DNA of 13,146 bases from Proteocatella sp051653405 (lineage in GTDB: Bacteria; Bacillota; Clostridia; Peptostreptococcales; Filifactoraceae): assembly GCA_051653405.1 (NCBI GenBank), contig JBOFWC010000171.1, forward strand, positions 1 to 13,146, written 5' to 3'. Below, piece by piece: positions 1 through 6,479 of this stretch. The notes under the pieces are model-generated. The model made no database searches and was not told where the DNA came from. It saw only the letters and a list, made by a program, of their open reading frames with translations. How positions within the stretch are numbered: the stretch's first letter is position 1; every line of letters starts with the position of its first letter. The position numbers were made by a program, and so were the translations under genes.

Positions 1-10
1 ATATTTAATA

Positions 11-39
11 TTGAAATATTAAGTGCAATATATTATAAT
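11..39 (+). promoter_or_regulatory. Sigma-A type promoter of purR
   Basis: A -35 box TTGAAA (11-16) lies 17 nt before a perfect -10 box TATAAT (34-39). Transcription would start near 46, giving a leader of about 35 nt before the purR start at 81. The spacing is ideal for a housekeeping sigma factor, although the surrounding sequence is very AT-rich, so some chance matching is possible. Two weak PurBox-like half sites (40-52 and 51-63) sit right over the predicted start of transcription. Confidence 0.7.
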
Positions 40-80
40 AATATACGGATAAACACGAATTTTAAATGGGAAGGTATGCG

Positions 81-893
81 ATGAAGTTAAGAAAAAGTGA
101 AAGAATAGGGGCAATTGTAAAAATGCTTTCAGATAATCCTAATAAAATATTTACATTGGGTTATTTTACAGAAAAGTTTGATACCGCAAAATCTACATTG
201 AGTGAAGATATATCAGTAGTTAAAAATGTTTTTGAGAAGCTTGAACTTGGAAAAGTTATTACAATTTCAGGGGCATCAGGAGGAATAAAGTTTATTCCTA
301 TGTATACCCAAAGACAATCTATAGCAGTAATAGAAGATATTTGTAAAAAAATAGAAAATCCGGACAGAAAACTGGTAGGTGGATTTTTATATATGAATGA
401 TCTTATATCAAGCCCTGATATAGCTAAAAGTGTAGGTGAACTTTTTGCGAGTGTAATAGATTACAGTGAAGCGGACTATGTAGTTACTATAGAAGCAAAA
501 GGAATACCAATAGCTATGATGACGGCTAAAGCTATGAATCTTCCTCTTATAATAGTTAGAAAAAATGCTAGGATAACAGAAGGCCCTTCGCTTGCAATAA
601 ACTATCTTTCAAGTACAAGTGGAAAAATTCAAAGCATGAATCTTCCAAGAAGAGCTATAAAACAAGGGGCCAAAGTAATATTAGTGGATGACTTTATGAG
701 AGCTGGAGGAACTTTAAAAGGGATGGAAGATCTCATGAAGGAATTTGATGCTAAAGTTTTAGATAGGGCGGTATTTATAGAGCTTGAATGTGAAAAAAAT
801 GCAGCTTCATACTTTTCTTTAATGACATTAAAAGATAGTTCTGATGATATAGAGATAGGAATAAGTGATAATTTCCTAGAAAGATTTAAATAG
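81..893 (+). CDS. purR: Pur operon repressor PurR
   Basis: PurR of the Bacillus type is a PRPP-responsive DNA-binding regulator of purine synthesis and salvage genes. I place the start at ATG 81 (270 aa) because GGGAAGG (68-74) lies 6 nt upstream; the in-frame ATG at 66 would add five residues (MGRYA) and has no ribosome binding site. Residues 1 to about 70 form the winged helix-turn-helix (KFDTAKSTLSEDIS recognition region). The remainder is a phosphoribosyltransferase-like domain with the PRPP-binding loop VILVDDFMRAGGT at about 199-211, which is the family hallmark. Length matches the family. The gene is followed by spoVG, a classic Firmicutes pairing. No clear terminator lies in the 157-nt gap between them, so read-through into spoVG is possible. 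Autoregulation is known for B. subtilis purR; here it is only inference. Confidence 0.95.
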   Translation: MKLRKSERIGAIVKMLSDNPNKIFTLGYFTEKFDTAKSTLSEDISVVKNVFEKLELGKVITISGASGGIKFIPMYTQRQSIAVIEDICKKIENPDRKLVGGFLYMNDLISSPDIAKSVGELFASVIDYSEADYVVTIEAKGIPIAMMTAKAMNLPLIIVRKNARITEGPSLAINYLSSTSGKIQSMNLPRRAIKQGAKVILVDDFMRAGGTLKGMEDLMKEFDAKVLDRAVFIELECEKNAASYFSLMTLKDSSDDIEIGISDNFLERFK

Positions 894-960
894 ATAATGA
901 AGAAAAACGATTTCCTCAATGGATTTGGATTATAAAAAAATATTCAGAAAATTACTTTAT

Positions 961-994
961 TTTCCTTGCATATGTGGAGATTTTATAGTAAACT
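961..994 (+). promoter_or_regulatory. Possible spoVG promoter (weak)
   Basis: Two overlapping candidates can be read in the purR-spoVG gap: TTGCAT (966-971) 17 nt before TAAACT (989-994), and TATAGT (984-989) with only a poor TTTCCT (961-966) 17 nt upstream. I looked for a sigma-H pattern (AGGAWWT followed by GAAT), which controls spoVG in B. subtilis, and did not find a convincing one. SpoVG may also be read from the purR promoter. Confidence 0.3.
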
Positions 995-1050
995 AAAAAT
1001 AATCAGTTTTGGTTAAACTATAAATACATAGCAAAAGGAGAGTAATGACT

Positions 1051-1356
1051 ATGCAAATTACAGATGTTAGAGTAAGAAAGTTATCAGAAGAAGGTAAAAT
1101 GAGGGGGATTGTTTCAGTAACTTTCGATAATGCATTTGTTGTTCACGACATCAAGATTATTGAGGGGCAAAATGGTTTGTTTATCGCTATGCCAAGCAGA
1201 AAAGTTTCTGAAGGGGAGTTTAGAGATATTGCACACCCTATAAATGCAGATATGAGATTTGAACTTCAGAATGAAATAATAAAAGCTTATGAAGAAGCTA
1301 AAGAAAAAATGAGTGATGTTGAGTTTCAAGAGGAAGCTCAAGAGTCTATGGAATAA
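1051..1356 (+). CDS. spoVG: SpoVG family nucleic-acid-binding regulator
   Basis: SpoVG is a small cytoplasmic DNA- and RNA-binding protein that influences septation, envelope functions and, in sporulating species, spore formation; it is also widespread in non-sporulating Firmicutes. The core matches the family closely: ITDVRVRK at the N-terminus, then FVVHDIKIIEG, GLFIAMPSRK and GEFRDIAHPIN, followed by an acidic, helical C-terminus. I choose ATG 1051 (101 aa) because family members begin M-x-I/V-T-D-V-R and AGGAG (1036-1040) then stands 10 nt upstream. ATG 1045 would add only Met-Thr and sits just 4 nt from the same site. The gene is closed by a strong terminator, so it does not lead into the amidase operon. 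Its presence does not show that the organism sporulates. Confidence 0.95.
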   Translation: MQITDVRVRKLSEEGKMRGIVSVTFDNAFVVHDIKIIEGQNGLFIAMPSRKVSEGEFRDIAHPINADMRFELQNEIIKAYEEAKEKMSDVEFQEEAQESME

Positions 1357-1378
1357 TAATATTAATTTTTTTAAAACG

Positions 1379-1417
1379 CTGTCTAGTTCAGTTATTTTGC
1401 TAGACAGTTTTTTTTTT
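1379..1417 (+). terminator. Intrinsic terminator after spoVG
   Basis: A perfect 8-bp stem CTGTCTAG (1379-1386) / CTAGACAG (1400-1407) encloses a 13-nt loop and is followed directly by ten T residues (1408-1417). It begins 22 nt after the spoVG stop codon and ends the purR-spoVG unit. Confidence 0.92.
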
Positions 1418-1429
1418 GAAAAATTTAAA

Positions 1430-1458
1430 TTTACAATACAATTACAAAAAGGTATAAT
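1430..1458 (+). promoter_or_regulatory. Promoter of the amidase-recA unit
   Basis: TTTACA (1430-1435) and a perfect TATAAT (1453-1458) are separated by 17 nt, immediately downstream of the spoVG terminator. Transcription would start near 1465, about 47 nt before the amidase start codon. Confidence 0.75.
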
Positions 1459-1460
1459 CG

Positions 1461-1489
1461 TTGAAAATAAGGCTACTTAGTGGTATTCT
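1461..1489 (+). promoter_or_regulatory. Possible second, tandem amidase promoter
   Basis: TTGAAA (1461-1466) is followed after 17 nt by TATTCT (1484-1489). The -10 matches only four of six consensus positions, and start of transcription would fall near 1496, leaving a very short leader that still contains the AGGAGG at 1500-1505. It may be a chance match or an alternative start point. Confidence 0.3.
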
Positions 1490-1511
1490 ATATATAATGA
1501 GGAGGCATATT

Positions 1512-2534
1512 ATGAATAGGATAAGCATTATTAAAAAAATATTAGGACTGACAATGGTGATAACCATGGCTATGAGTATGAATTTTTCATATGCTAATAG
1601 CACAGGATCTATAGATGAAGGGATTTATAAAGGGTTAGGTGCAGTATTGGACAGCAAAAATAATACAATTTCTCAAAATGCTGATTTTTTAGAAAACATC
1701 AAGTATACGAAGGATAGAAAAAGAGCGATTTTGACTGTCAAACTTCCGAGCACAGAAAATGTTAAGGTAGATGTATTGGATTCTAAAATAAGTATTGTGA
1801 TTCCAAATAAAATAGCTACATACAATGCATTCACAAAAGATATAAATGATAGACTGATAGGTAGTTATGAGCTTGTTTCAGAAAACGAAAATTATATATT
1901 CAATATAAATTTAAAAACGAATGTAAAGTCAGAGTATACTGTAAATGAAGCCACTGGCGAAATAAACATAAACTTAGATAAACTTGCATATTCTAACCCA
2001 AAAATAGTTATAGATGCAGGCCACGGTGGAAACGATCCTGGGGCAGTAGTTAAATCAGTAGGAGTAAATGAAAAAACGCTTAATCTGCAAGTTGCAAATA
2101 TACTTAGAGATAAACTGACTGCTGCGGGCTATGAAGTTGTTATGAATAGGGATACAGATTATTTTGTACCACTAAAGGATAGATATACGAATGCTAATGA
2201 ACTAGATTCAGATTTGTTTGTTAGTATACATCATAATTCTGCAGCTAATGCAGCTATTAATGGAATTGAAACACTGCATCATAGTTCAAGAGATAATAAA
2301 GAAATTGCGGTATACATTCAAGATGAGCTTATTAAAAATACTGGAGCAGGAAATAGAGGCACAAAAGTTAGAACAGACTTGGCAGTATTAAATGGGACTA
2401 AGATGCCAGCGGTTCTTGTTGAACTAGGATTTATGACAAATGCAAGTGAACTTTCAAAGCTTAGAGATTCAAATTATCAAAATACGCTTGCAGATTCAAT
2501 TCTAGTAGGTATAAATAGATATTTTGGAAGATAA
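1512..2534 (+). CDS. Secreted N-acetylmuramoyl-L-alanine amidase (AMIN + Amidase_3)
   Basis: Zinc hydrolase that cuts the bond between MurNAc and the L-Ala of the stem peptide in peptidoglycan, acting outside the membrane. The start is ATG 1512 (340 aa), 6 nt after AGGAGG (1500-1505); the open frame runs further upstream without a ribosome binding site. Residues 1-28 are a signal peptide (Lys/Arg n-region, hydrophobic core, cleavage likely after SYA). Residues about 60-155 resemble an AMIN-type cell wall targeting domain. The catalytic Amidase_3 domain fills about 164-340, with zinc ligands His171 (DAGHGG), Glu187 (NEKT) and His240 (VSIHHN) and catalytic Glu304 (VELGFMTN). All key residues are present, so it should be active. 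It is the first gene of the operon, 42 nt before the RNase PH fusion. A role in cell separation or wall turnover is inference; a CwlD-like spore role is an alternative. Confidence 0.93.
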   Translation: MNRISIIKKILGLTMVITMAMSMNFSYANSTGSIDEGIYKGLGAVLDSKNNTISQNADFLENIKYTKDRKRAILTVKLPSTENVKVDVLDSKISIVIPNKIATYNAFTKDINDRLIGSYELVSENENYIFNINLKTNVKSEYTVNEATGEININLDKLAYSNPKIVIDAGHGGNDPGAVVKSVGVNEKTLNLQVANILRDKLTAAGYEVVMNRDTDYFVPLKDRYTNANELDSDLFVSIHHNSAANAAINGIETLHHSSRDNKEIAVYIQDELIKNTGAGNRGTKVRTDLAVLNGTKMPAVLVELGFMTNASELSKLRDSNYQNTLADSILVGINRYFGR

Positions 2535-2576
2535 TATATAGATAGAAATAATTATTGAGTACAAAAAGGAGAAAAA

Positions 2577-3983
2577 GTGGAAAAAACTAAAGAATCGTTA
2601 AGAGACATAAAATTTACAACAGATTACACAAAACATGCAGAAGGTTCTGTCTTAGTTGAATTTGGAGATACAAAGGTAATATGTACAGCATCTTTTGAAG
2701 ATAAGGTACCTCCTTTTTTAAAAAATACAGGGACAGGATGGATAAGTGCAGAATATTCAATGCTTCCAAGATCTACACATCAAAGAAAATTAAGAGAATC
2801 AACTAGAGGTAAGGTGGATGGAAGAACACATGAAATTCAAAGACTTATAGGCCGTTCTTTAAGATCGGTTATAGATCTAAAAAAACTTGGGGAAAAGACA
2901 ATATGGATTGACTGTGATGTTATACAGGCAGATGGAGGGACTAGAACCGCTTCTATAAGTGGAGCGTTTGTTGCACTTGCCATAGCGTGTGATAGACTTC
3001 ATAAGAATAAACAGATAAAGAAGTTCCCTTTAAACGAATTTGTAAGTGCAGTTAGCGTAGGAATAGTAAATGATGAATATGTGCTTGACCTATGCTTTGA
3101 GGAAGACTCAAATGCGCATGTTGATATGAATGTGGTTATGACAGGAAAAGAAGAATTTGTAGAAATTCAGTCTACTGGAGAAGAAAAGCCATTTAGAAGA
3201 GAACAGTTTGATAATCTTCTTAAACTTGCAGAAAAAGGCTGTTCACAAATTATAGAGCTTCAAAAGGTTATTTTAGGAGAAGAAATTTCAAATAAGATAC
3301 TTGGGATTGAAAACCAAGTTAAAGTTAAAAAAGAAAAAGTAAAGCATGACAATACGCCTTATATGAAAGATGGAAAGTTAGAATTTGTAATAGCATCTTC
3401 AAATAAACATAAAATAAAAGAGATCAATGCGATACTTTCTCAGCATAATATAAATTTACTGTCGCTTGATGATGTAAATCTTGCAGGAATTGAGATTGAA
3501 GAAACTGGAACAACATTTGAAGAAAATGCGCTTATAAAGGCTAGAAGAATAATGGAACTTACGGGCAAAATAGCACTTGCAGACGATTCAGGACTTATGG
3601 TAGATGCATTAAATGGAGAACCGGGAGTTTATTCTGCGAGATATTCTGGAGTAGGAGCAAATGACGAAAAAAATAATCAACTTTTAAAACGCAAGATGAC
3701 AAATGTAAACTGGAATGATAGAAAAGCACGTTTTGTAAGTGTAATAGCATTAGTATTTCCTGATGGAAGAGAAGGCGTGTATAAAGGAATCTGTGAAGGT
3801 ATGATAGGTTTTGAGGAAATAGGGGAAAATGGCTTTGGATACGATCCATTATTTATTCCAGACACATCCTCGGCTGAAGAAAAGACGTATGCACAGCTTA
3901 CAGATGAAGAAAAAAATAAGATAAGCCATAGGGCAAGAGCACTTAAGGTAATGAGTAAGAAACTAGGAGATATACTATATTAA
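2577..3983 (+). CDS. rph: Fused RNase PH / XTP-dITP pyrophosphatase (Rph-RdgB)
   Basis: Two normally separate enzymes in one 468-residue protein. Residues 1 to about 240 are RNase PH, a phosphate-dependent 3'-5' exonuclease trimming tRNA 3' ends: SVLVEFGDTKVICTAS (24-39), GWISAEYSMLPR (54-65), the IQRLIGRSLR helix (87-96), WIDCDVIQADGGTRTASISG (110-129) and EEDSNAHVDMNVVMTG (175-190). A Lys-rich linker (about 241-266) leads to an RdgB/HAM1 domain that hydrolyses deaminated purine NTPs (ITP, dITP, XTP): SSNKHKIKEI (274-283), FEENALIKA (314-322), ADDSGL (335-340), FGYDP (420-424) and SHRARAL (450-456). The start is GTG 2577, 5 nt after AAGGAG (2566-2571); an in-frame stop at 2556 limits extension. 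The usual GR-x-x-(D/E)-x-L-R-P opening of RNase PH reads EKTKESLRD. No ribosome binding site precedes Met263, so RdgB is not separately started. Both cores look intact. Confidence 0.95.
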   Translation: MEKTKESLRDIKFTTDYTKHAEGSVLVEFGDTKVICTASFEDKVPPFLKNTGTGWISAEYSMLPRSTHQRKLRESTRGKVDGRTHEIQRLIGRSLRSVIDLKKLGEKTIWIDCDVIQADGGTRTASISGAFVALAIACDRLHKNKQIKKFPLNEFVSAVSVGIVNDEYVLDLCFEEDSNAHVDMNVVMTGKEEFVEIQSTGEEKPFRREQFDNLLKLAEKGCSQIIELQKVILGEEISNKILGIENQVKVKKEKVKHDNTPYMKDGKLEFVIASSNKHKIKEINAILSQHNINLLSLDDVNLAGIEIEETGTTFEENALIKARRIMELTGKIALADDSGLMVDALNGEPGVYSARYSGVGANDEKNNQLLKRKMTNVNWNDRKARFVSVIALVFPDGREGVYKGICEGMIGFEEIGENGFGYDPLFIPDTSSAEEKTYAQLTDEEKNKISHRARALKVMSKKLGDILY

Positions 3984-4001
3984 TATTTGAGGAAGATACC
4001 T

Positions 4002-4646
4002 ATGAAAAGAAAATATTGGGCTATTCTAATTTGTGCAGTTTATATTTTCTCAGCTGCAAGTAATATTTCATATGCAGAAGGTAATATTGACAGGACATTT
4101 AAGAATCTTGACAGTTTTATTTCAAATTTAGAGAAAACATATCCAAATGAAGTTAATAATGAAATAAATAATTCCTCAAAAAACAATATTATAGTTGGTT
4201 ATGCAATGCAAGAACTTGGAAAACCATATGTATATGGAGGAAGTGGGCCAGAGGTGTTTGACTGTTCAGGGCTTACGAGTTATGTTTTTTCAAAAGCAGG
4301 AATCACCATTCCTAGAGTATCTTATGATCAGGGGAATAGTGGAAAAGCAGTAGATAAGAATAACATGTTACCAGGTGATTTAGTTTTTTTTGATACAAGA
4401 AATAGTAATGACTTTAGCGATATAAAAGTAGATACTAGTGATACAATTTCATTATTTGAATTATCGACTTCAAATAATTCGACAGGAAATATGTTTGTTC
4501 CTCAAAAAGTAACTCATGTAGGTATATATATTTCAGATGGTAAATTTATACATGCTTCATCTGGAAGTGAAATGAAGGTTGTAGTTTCAGATTTGAACAA
4601 TAAGTATTACAACCAAAGATTTCTTTTTGCAAAAAGATATGAATAG
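4002..4646 (+). CDS. Secreted NlpC/P60 family peptidoglycan endopeptidase
   Basis: Cysteine peptidase of the NlpC/P60 family, expected to cut within peptidoglycan stem peptides or cross-links outside the cell. ATG 4002 (214 aa) follows GAGG (3989-3992) and starts 18 nt after the rph-rdgB stop; the open frame begins at TTG 3987 without a site. Residues 1-25 are a signal peptide with likely cleavage after ISYA. A short low-complexity stretch rich in Asn and Ser (about 30-60) has no SH3 or other wall-binding repeat that I can see. The catalytic domain is about 62-214: KPYVYGG, Cys88 in FDCSG, His172 in THVGIYI and His184 in FIHASS. Between PGDLVFF (about 124-130) and THVGIYI lies a stretch of roughly 40 residues rich in Ser, Thr, Asp and Asn; relatives are usually much shorter here. 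Substrate specificity cannot be told from sequence. Confidence 0.93.
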   Translation: MKRKYWAILICAVYIFSAASNISYAEGNIDRTFKNLDSFISNLEKTYPNEVNNEINNSSKNNIIVGYAMQELGKPYVYGGSGPEVFDCSGLTSYVFSKAGITIPRVSYDQGNSGKAVDKNNMLPGDLVFFDTRNSNDFSDIKVDTSDTISLFELSTSNNSTGNMFVPQKVTHVGIYISDGKFIHASSGSEMKVVVSDLNNKYYNQRFLFAKRYE

Positions 4647-4676
4647 GCAAAAAGATATATTAGAAAGGCACTATTA

Positions 4677-6479
4677 ATGAAAATACTTTTGACTACATTA
4701 AATTCAAAGTTTATACACTCTAATCTAGCGATAAAATATTTAAGTGCTATGATAGGCGATAAAGCAGATGTAAAAACAAAAGAATTTACTATAAATGAAG
4801 ATATAGAAGAAATATTATATAGTATAACCAAGGAGGGCTACGATCTTGTAGCCTTTTCGTGTTATATATGGAATATAGAAAAAACCCTTAAAATTGCAAA
4901 AAACTTAAAAGCAGTTAGCCCGCAAACTAAAATACTTTTTGGAGGCCCAGAGGTAAGTTTTGATTCAGATGAGCTTTTAAAAAAGCATTTATTTTTGGAC
5001 TATATTATAGCTGGAGAGGGCGAGGAAGCTTTTGCTCAATTAACAGAAACTCTATATCAAAAAGATTATACAAAGCTTGATAAAATTCCAAATCTATTTT
5101 TTAGAGAAAAAAATACAACTATATTGAGCAATGAAAATGTAAAAATGATAGTTACGGATTTATCGGTAATACCACCTGTCTATCTTGATACCAAAAAAGA
5201 AGAAATAGAAAATAAGATAGTTTATTATGAAACTTCAAGAGGATGTACATTTAACTGTGCATATTGTCTTTCAGCGGCTACAAGAGGGGTAAGATACTTC
5301 AGTATGGATAGAGTGAAATCTGAATTAAAACATTTAGTTTCACTTGGGGCAAAACAGGTGAAGTTTGTAGACAGAACTTTTAATTCAGATGAAAAAAAGG
5401 CTATAGAGATAATAGAGTATCTTATAAGTATAGATGATGGAAATATTAACTTTCATTTTGAAATAACAGCATATCTTCTGCAAGAACCTGTGCTTGAACT
5501 TGTAAGAAATGCTCGAAAGGGACTTTTTCAGTTTGAGATAGGGGTTCAGTCTACAAATGCAAAAACTTTAAAAGCTGTAAATAGAGCAGATAAGTTTAAT
5601 GAACTTAGCGATAATGTTTTGGAAATAAAAAGTTATGGGAATATACATCAGCATTTGGATTTAATAGCAGGACTACCTTATGAAAATATTGAGATATTTA
5701 AAAATTCATTTAATGAGGTGTTTTCTTTAAAACCTGATGCACTCCAGCTTGGATTCCTTAAAATTTTAAAGGGAAGTCCTATAGAAAAAGATGTTGAAAA
5801 ACATGGCTATGTGTATAGAGAATACCCACCATATGAAATTTTATACAATTCATATATAAGTTATGAAGATATTATGAAGCTTAAAGCAGTTGAAAATGTG
5901 CTCGATAGATTTTATAATACAGGAAGGTATAGTTATAGCATAGAATATATGTATGACAAGTTGTACTGTGGAAATGGATATGCTCTTTTTGAAAAACTAA
6001 GCTATATAATAAAAGAAAATAGTATTGATATAGCAAAAAAAGAAGAAGAATTTAGAGCACTTATGCTTCTTGGCAAAAGTTTTGAAAATCAGGCAGAATT
6101 TGAATTTGAATTTGAATTCTTTTTAGAACTTTTAAAATTAGATTATATAAACATGGGAAGAAATCCAAATATACCTAAATTTTTAAATGGAGACCTTGAA
6201 GTATATCAAGATGGAAAACTTAAAGAGTTTATATTTGAAATTACAAGAGATGAGAATGCTTTGGAGGATTTAGGGTTTTCTAAAGATATTCATCCAAAAG
6301 AAGCATTTAAAAAAATTGGCTGGACAATATTTAAATATGATATAATTAGTTATATGAGTTTGTCTGAAAAGGAAAAATATTTTGCAGACAAAACGCTAAA
6401 TGTAGTTATAATTAATTATGACTCCAAGAAAAGTCATAATGGAGATTTTAAAATGATAAGGAGATATTATGAGATCTAA
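4677..6479 (+). CDS. B12-binding-fold radical SAM protein with DUF4080-like C-terminus
   Basis: Radical S-adenosylmethionine enzyme of the COG1032 type, substrate unknown. Residues 1 to about 135 form a cobalamin-binding-like Rossmann domain (LNSKFIHSNLAIKYL near the start, ILFGGPEVSF at 86-95, IAGEGEEAF at 111-119) but lack the DxHxxG motif that supplies the cobalt ligand. The radical SAM core spans about 180-370: Cys190, Cys194 and Cys197 (CTFNCAYC) bind the 4Fe-4S cluster, and FEIGVQS (286-292) is a typical core strand. The remaining region, about 370-590, is consistent with the DUF4080 domain found in this clostridial family. Residues 474-481 are four Glu-Phe pairs encoded by a hexanucleotide repeat. 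The start is ATG 4677 after a weak GAAAGG. The 3' end overlaps the TPR gene by 11 nt, so the two are coupled. The reaction is not predictable from what I can see. Confidence 0.9.
   Translation: MKILLTTLNSKFIHSNLAIKYLSAMIGDKADVKTKEFTINEDIEEILYSITKEGYDLVAFSCYIWNIEKTLKIAKNLKAVSPQTKILFGGPEVSFDSDELLKKHLFLDYIIAGEGEEAFAQLTETLYQKDYTKLDKIPNLFFREKNTTILSNENVKMIVTDLSVIPPVYLDTKKEEIENKIVYYETSRGCTFNCAYCLSAATRGVRYFSMDRVKSELKHLVSLGAKQVKFVDRTFNSDEKKAIEIIEYLISIDDGNINFHFEITAYLLQEPVLELVRNARKGLFQFEIGVQSTNAKTLKAVNRADKFNELSDNVLEIKSYGNIHQHLDLIAGLPYENIEIFKNSFNEVFSLKPDALQLGFLKILKGSPIEKDVEKHGYVYREYPPYEILYNSYISYEDIMKLKAVENVLDRFYNTGRYSYSIEYMYDKLYCGNGYALFEKLSYIIKENSIDIAKKEEEFRALMLLGKSFENQAEFEFEFEFFLELLKLDYINMGRNPNIPKFLNGDLEVYQDGKLKEFIFEITRDENALEDLGFSKDIHPKEAFKKIGWTIFKYDIISYMSLSEKEKYFADKTLNVVIINYDSKKSHNGDFKMIRRYYEI
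6096..6119 (+). repeat. In-frame GAATTT x4 microsatellite
   Basis: Four consecutive hexamers GAATTT (the last one GAATTC) lie inside the radical SAM gene and encode Glu-Phe four times. Because the unit is six bases, gain or loss of copies would not shift the reading frame. Confidence 0.9.

Noticed and set aside
629..919. 96-codon minus-strand frame over the end of purR
   Set aside because: Antisense to the conserved PRPP-binding region of purR with no supporting signals.
894..960. Terminator between purR and spoVG
   Set aside because: I looked for inverted repeats followed by T tracts and found only trivial 3-bp stems.
1045..1050. Upstream ATG for spoVG
   Set aside because: Only 4 nt from AGGAG and adds two residues absent from most SpoVG proteins; 1051 fits better, though the difference is minor.
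1491..1498. TATAAT just upstream of the amidase ribosome site as a -10 box
   Set aside because: No -35-like hexamer at 16-18 nt upstream, and it would leave almost no leader ahead of the ribosome site.
3361..3375. Possible separate internal start for the RdgB domain at Met263
   Set aside because: The codon is in frame with the RNase PH part and no Shine-Dalgarno precedes it; a true fusion is the simpler reading.
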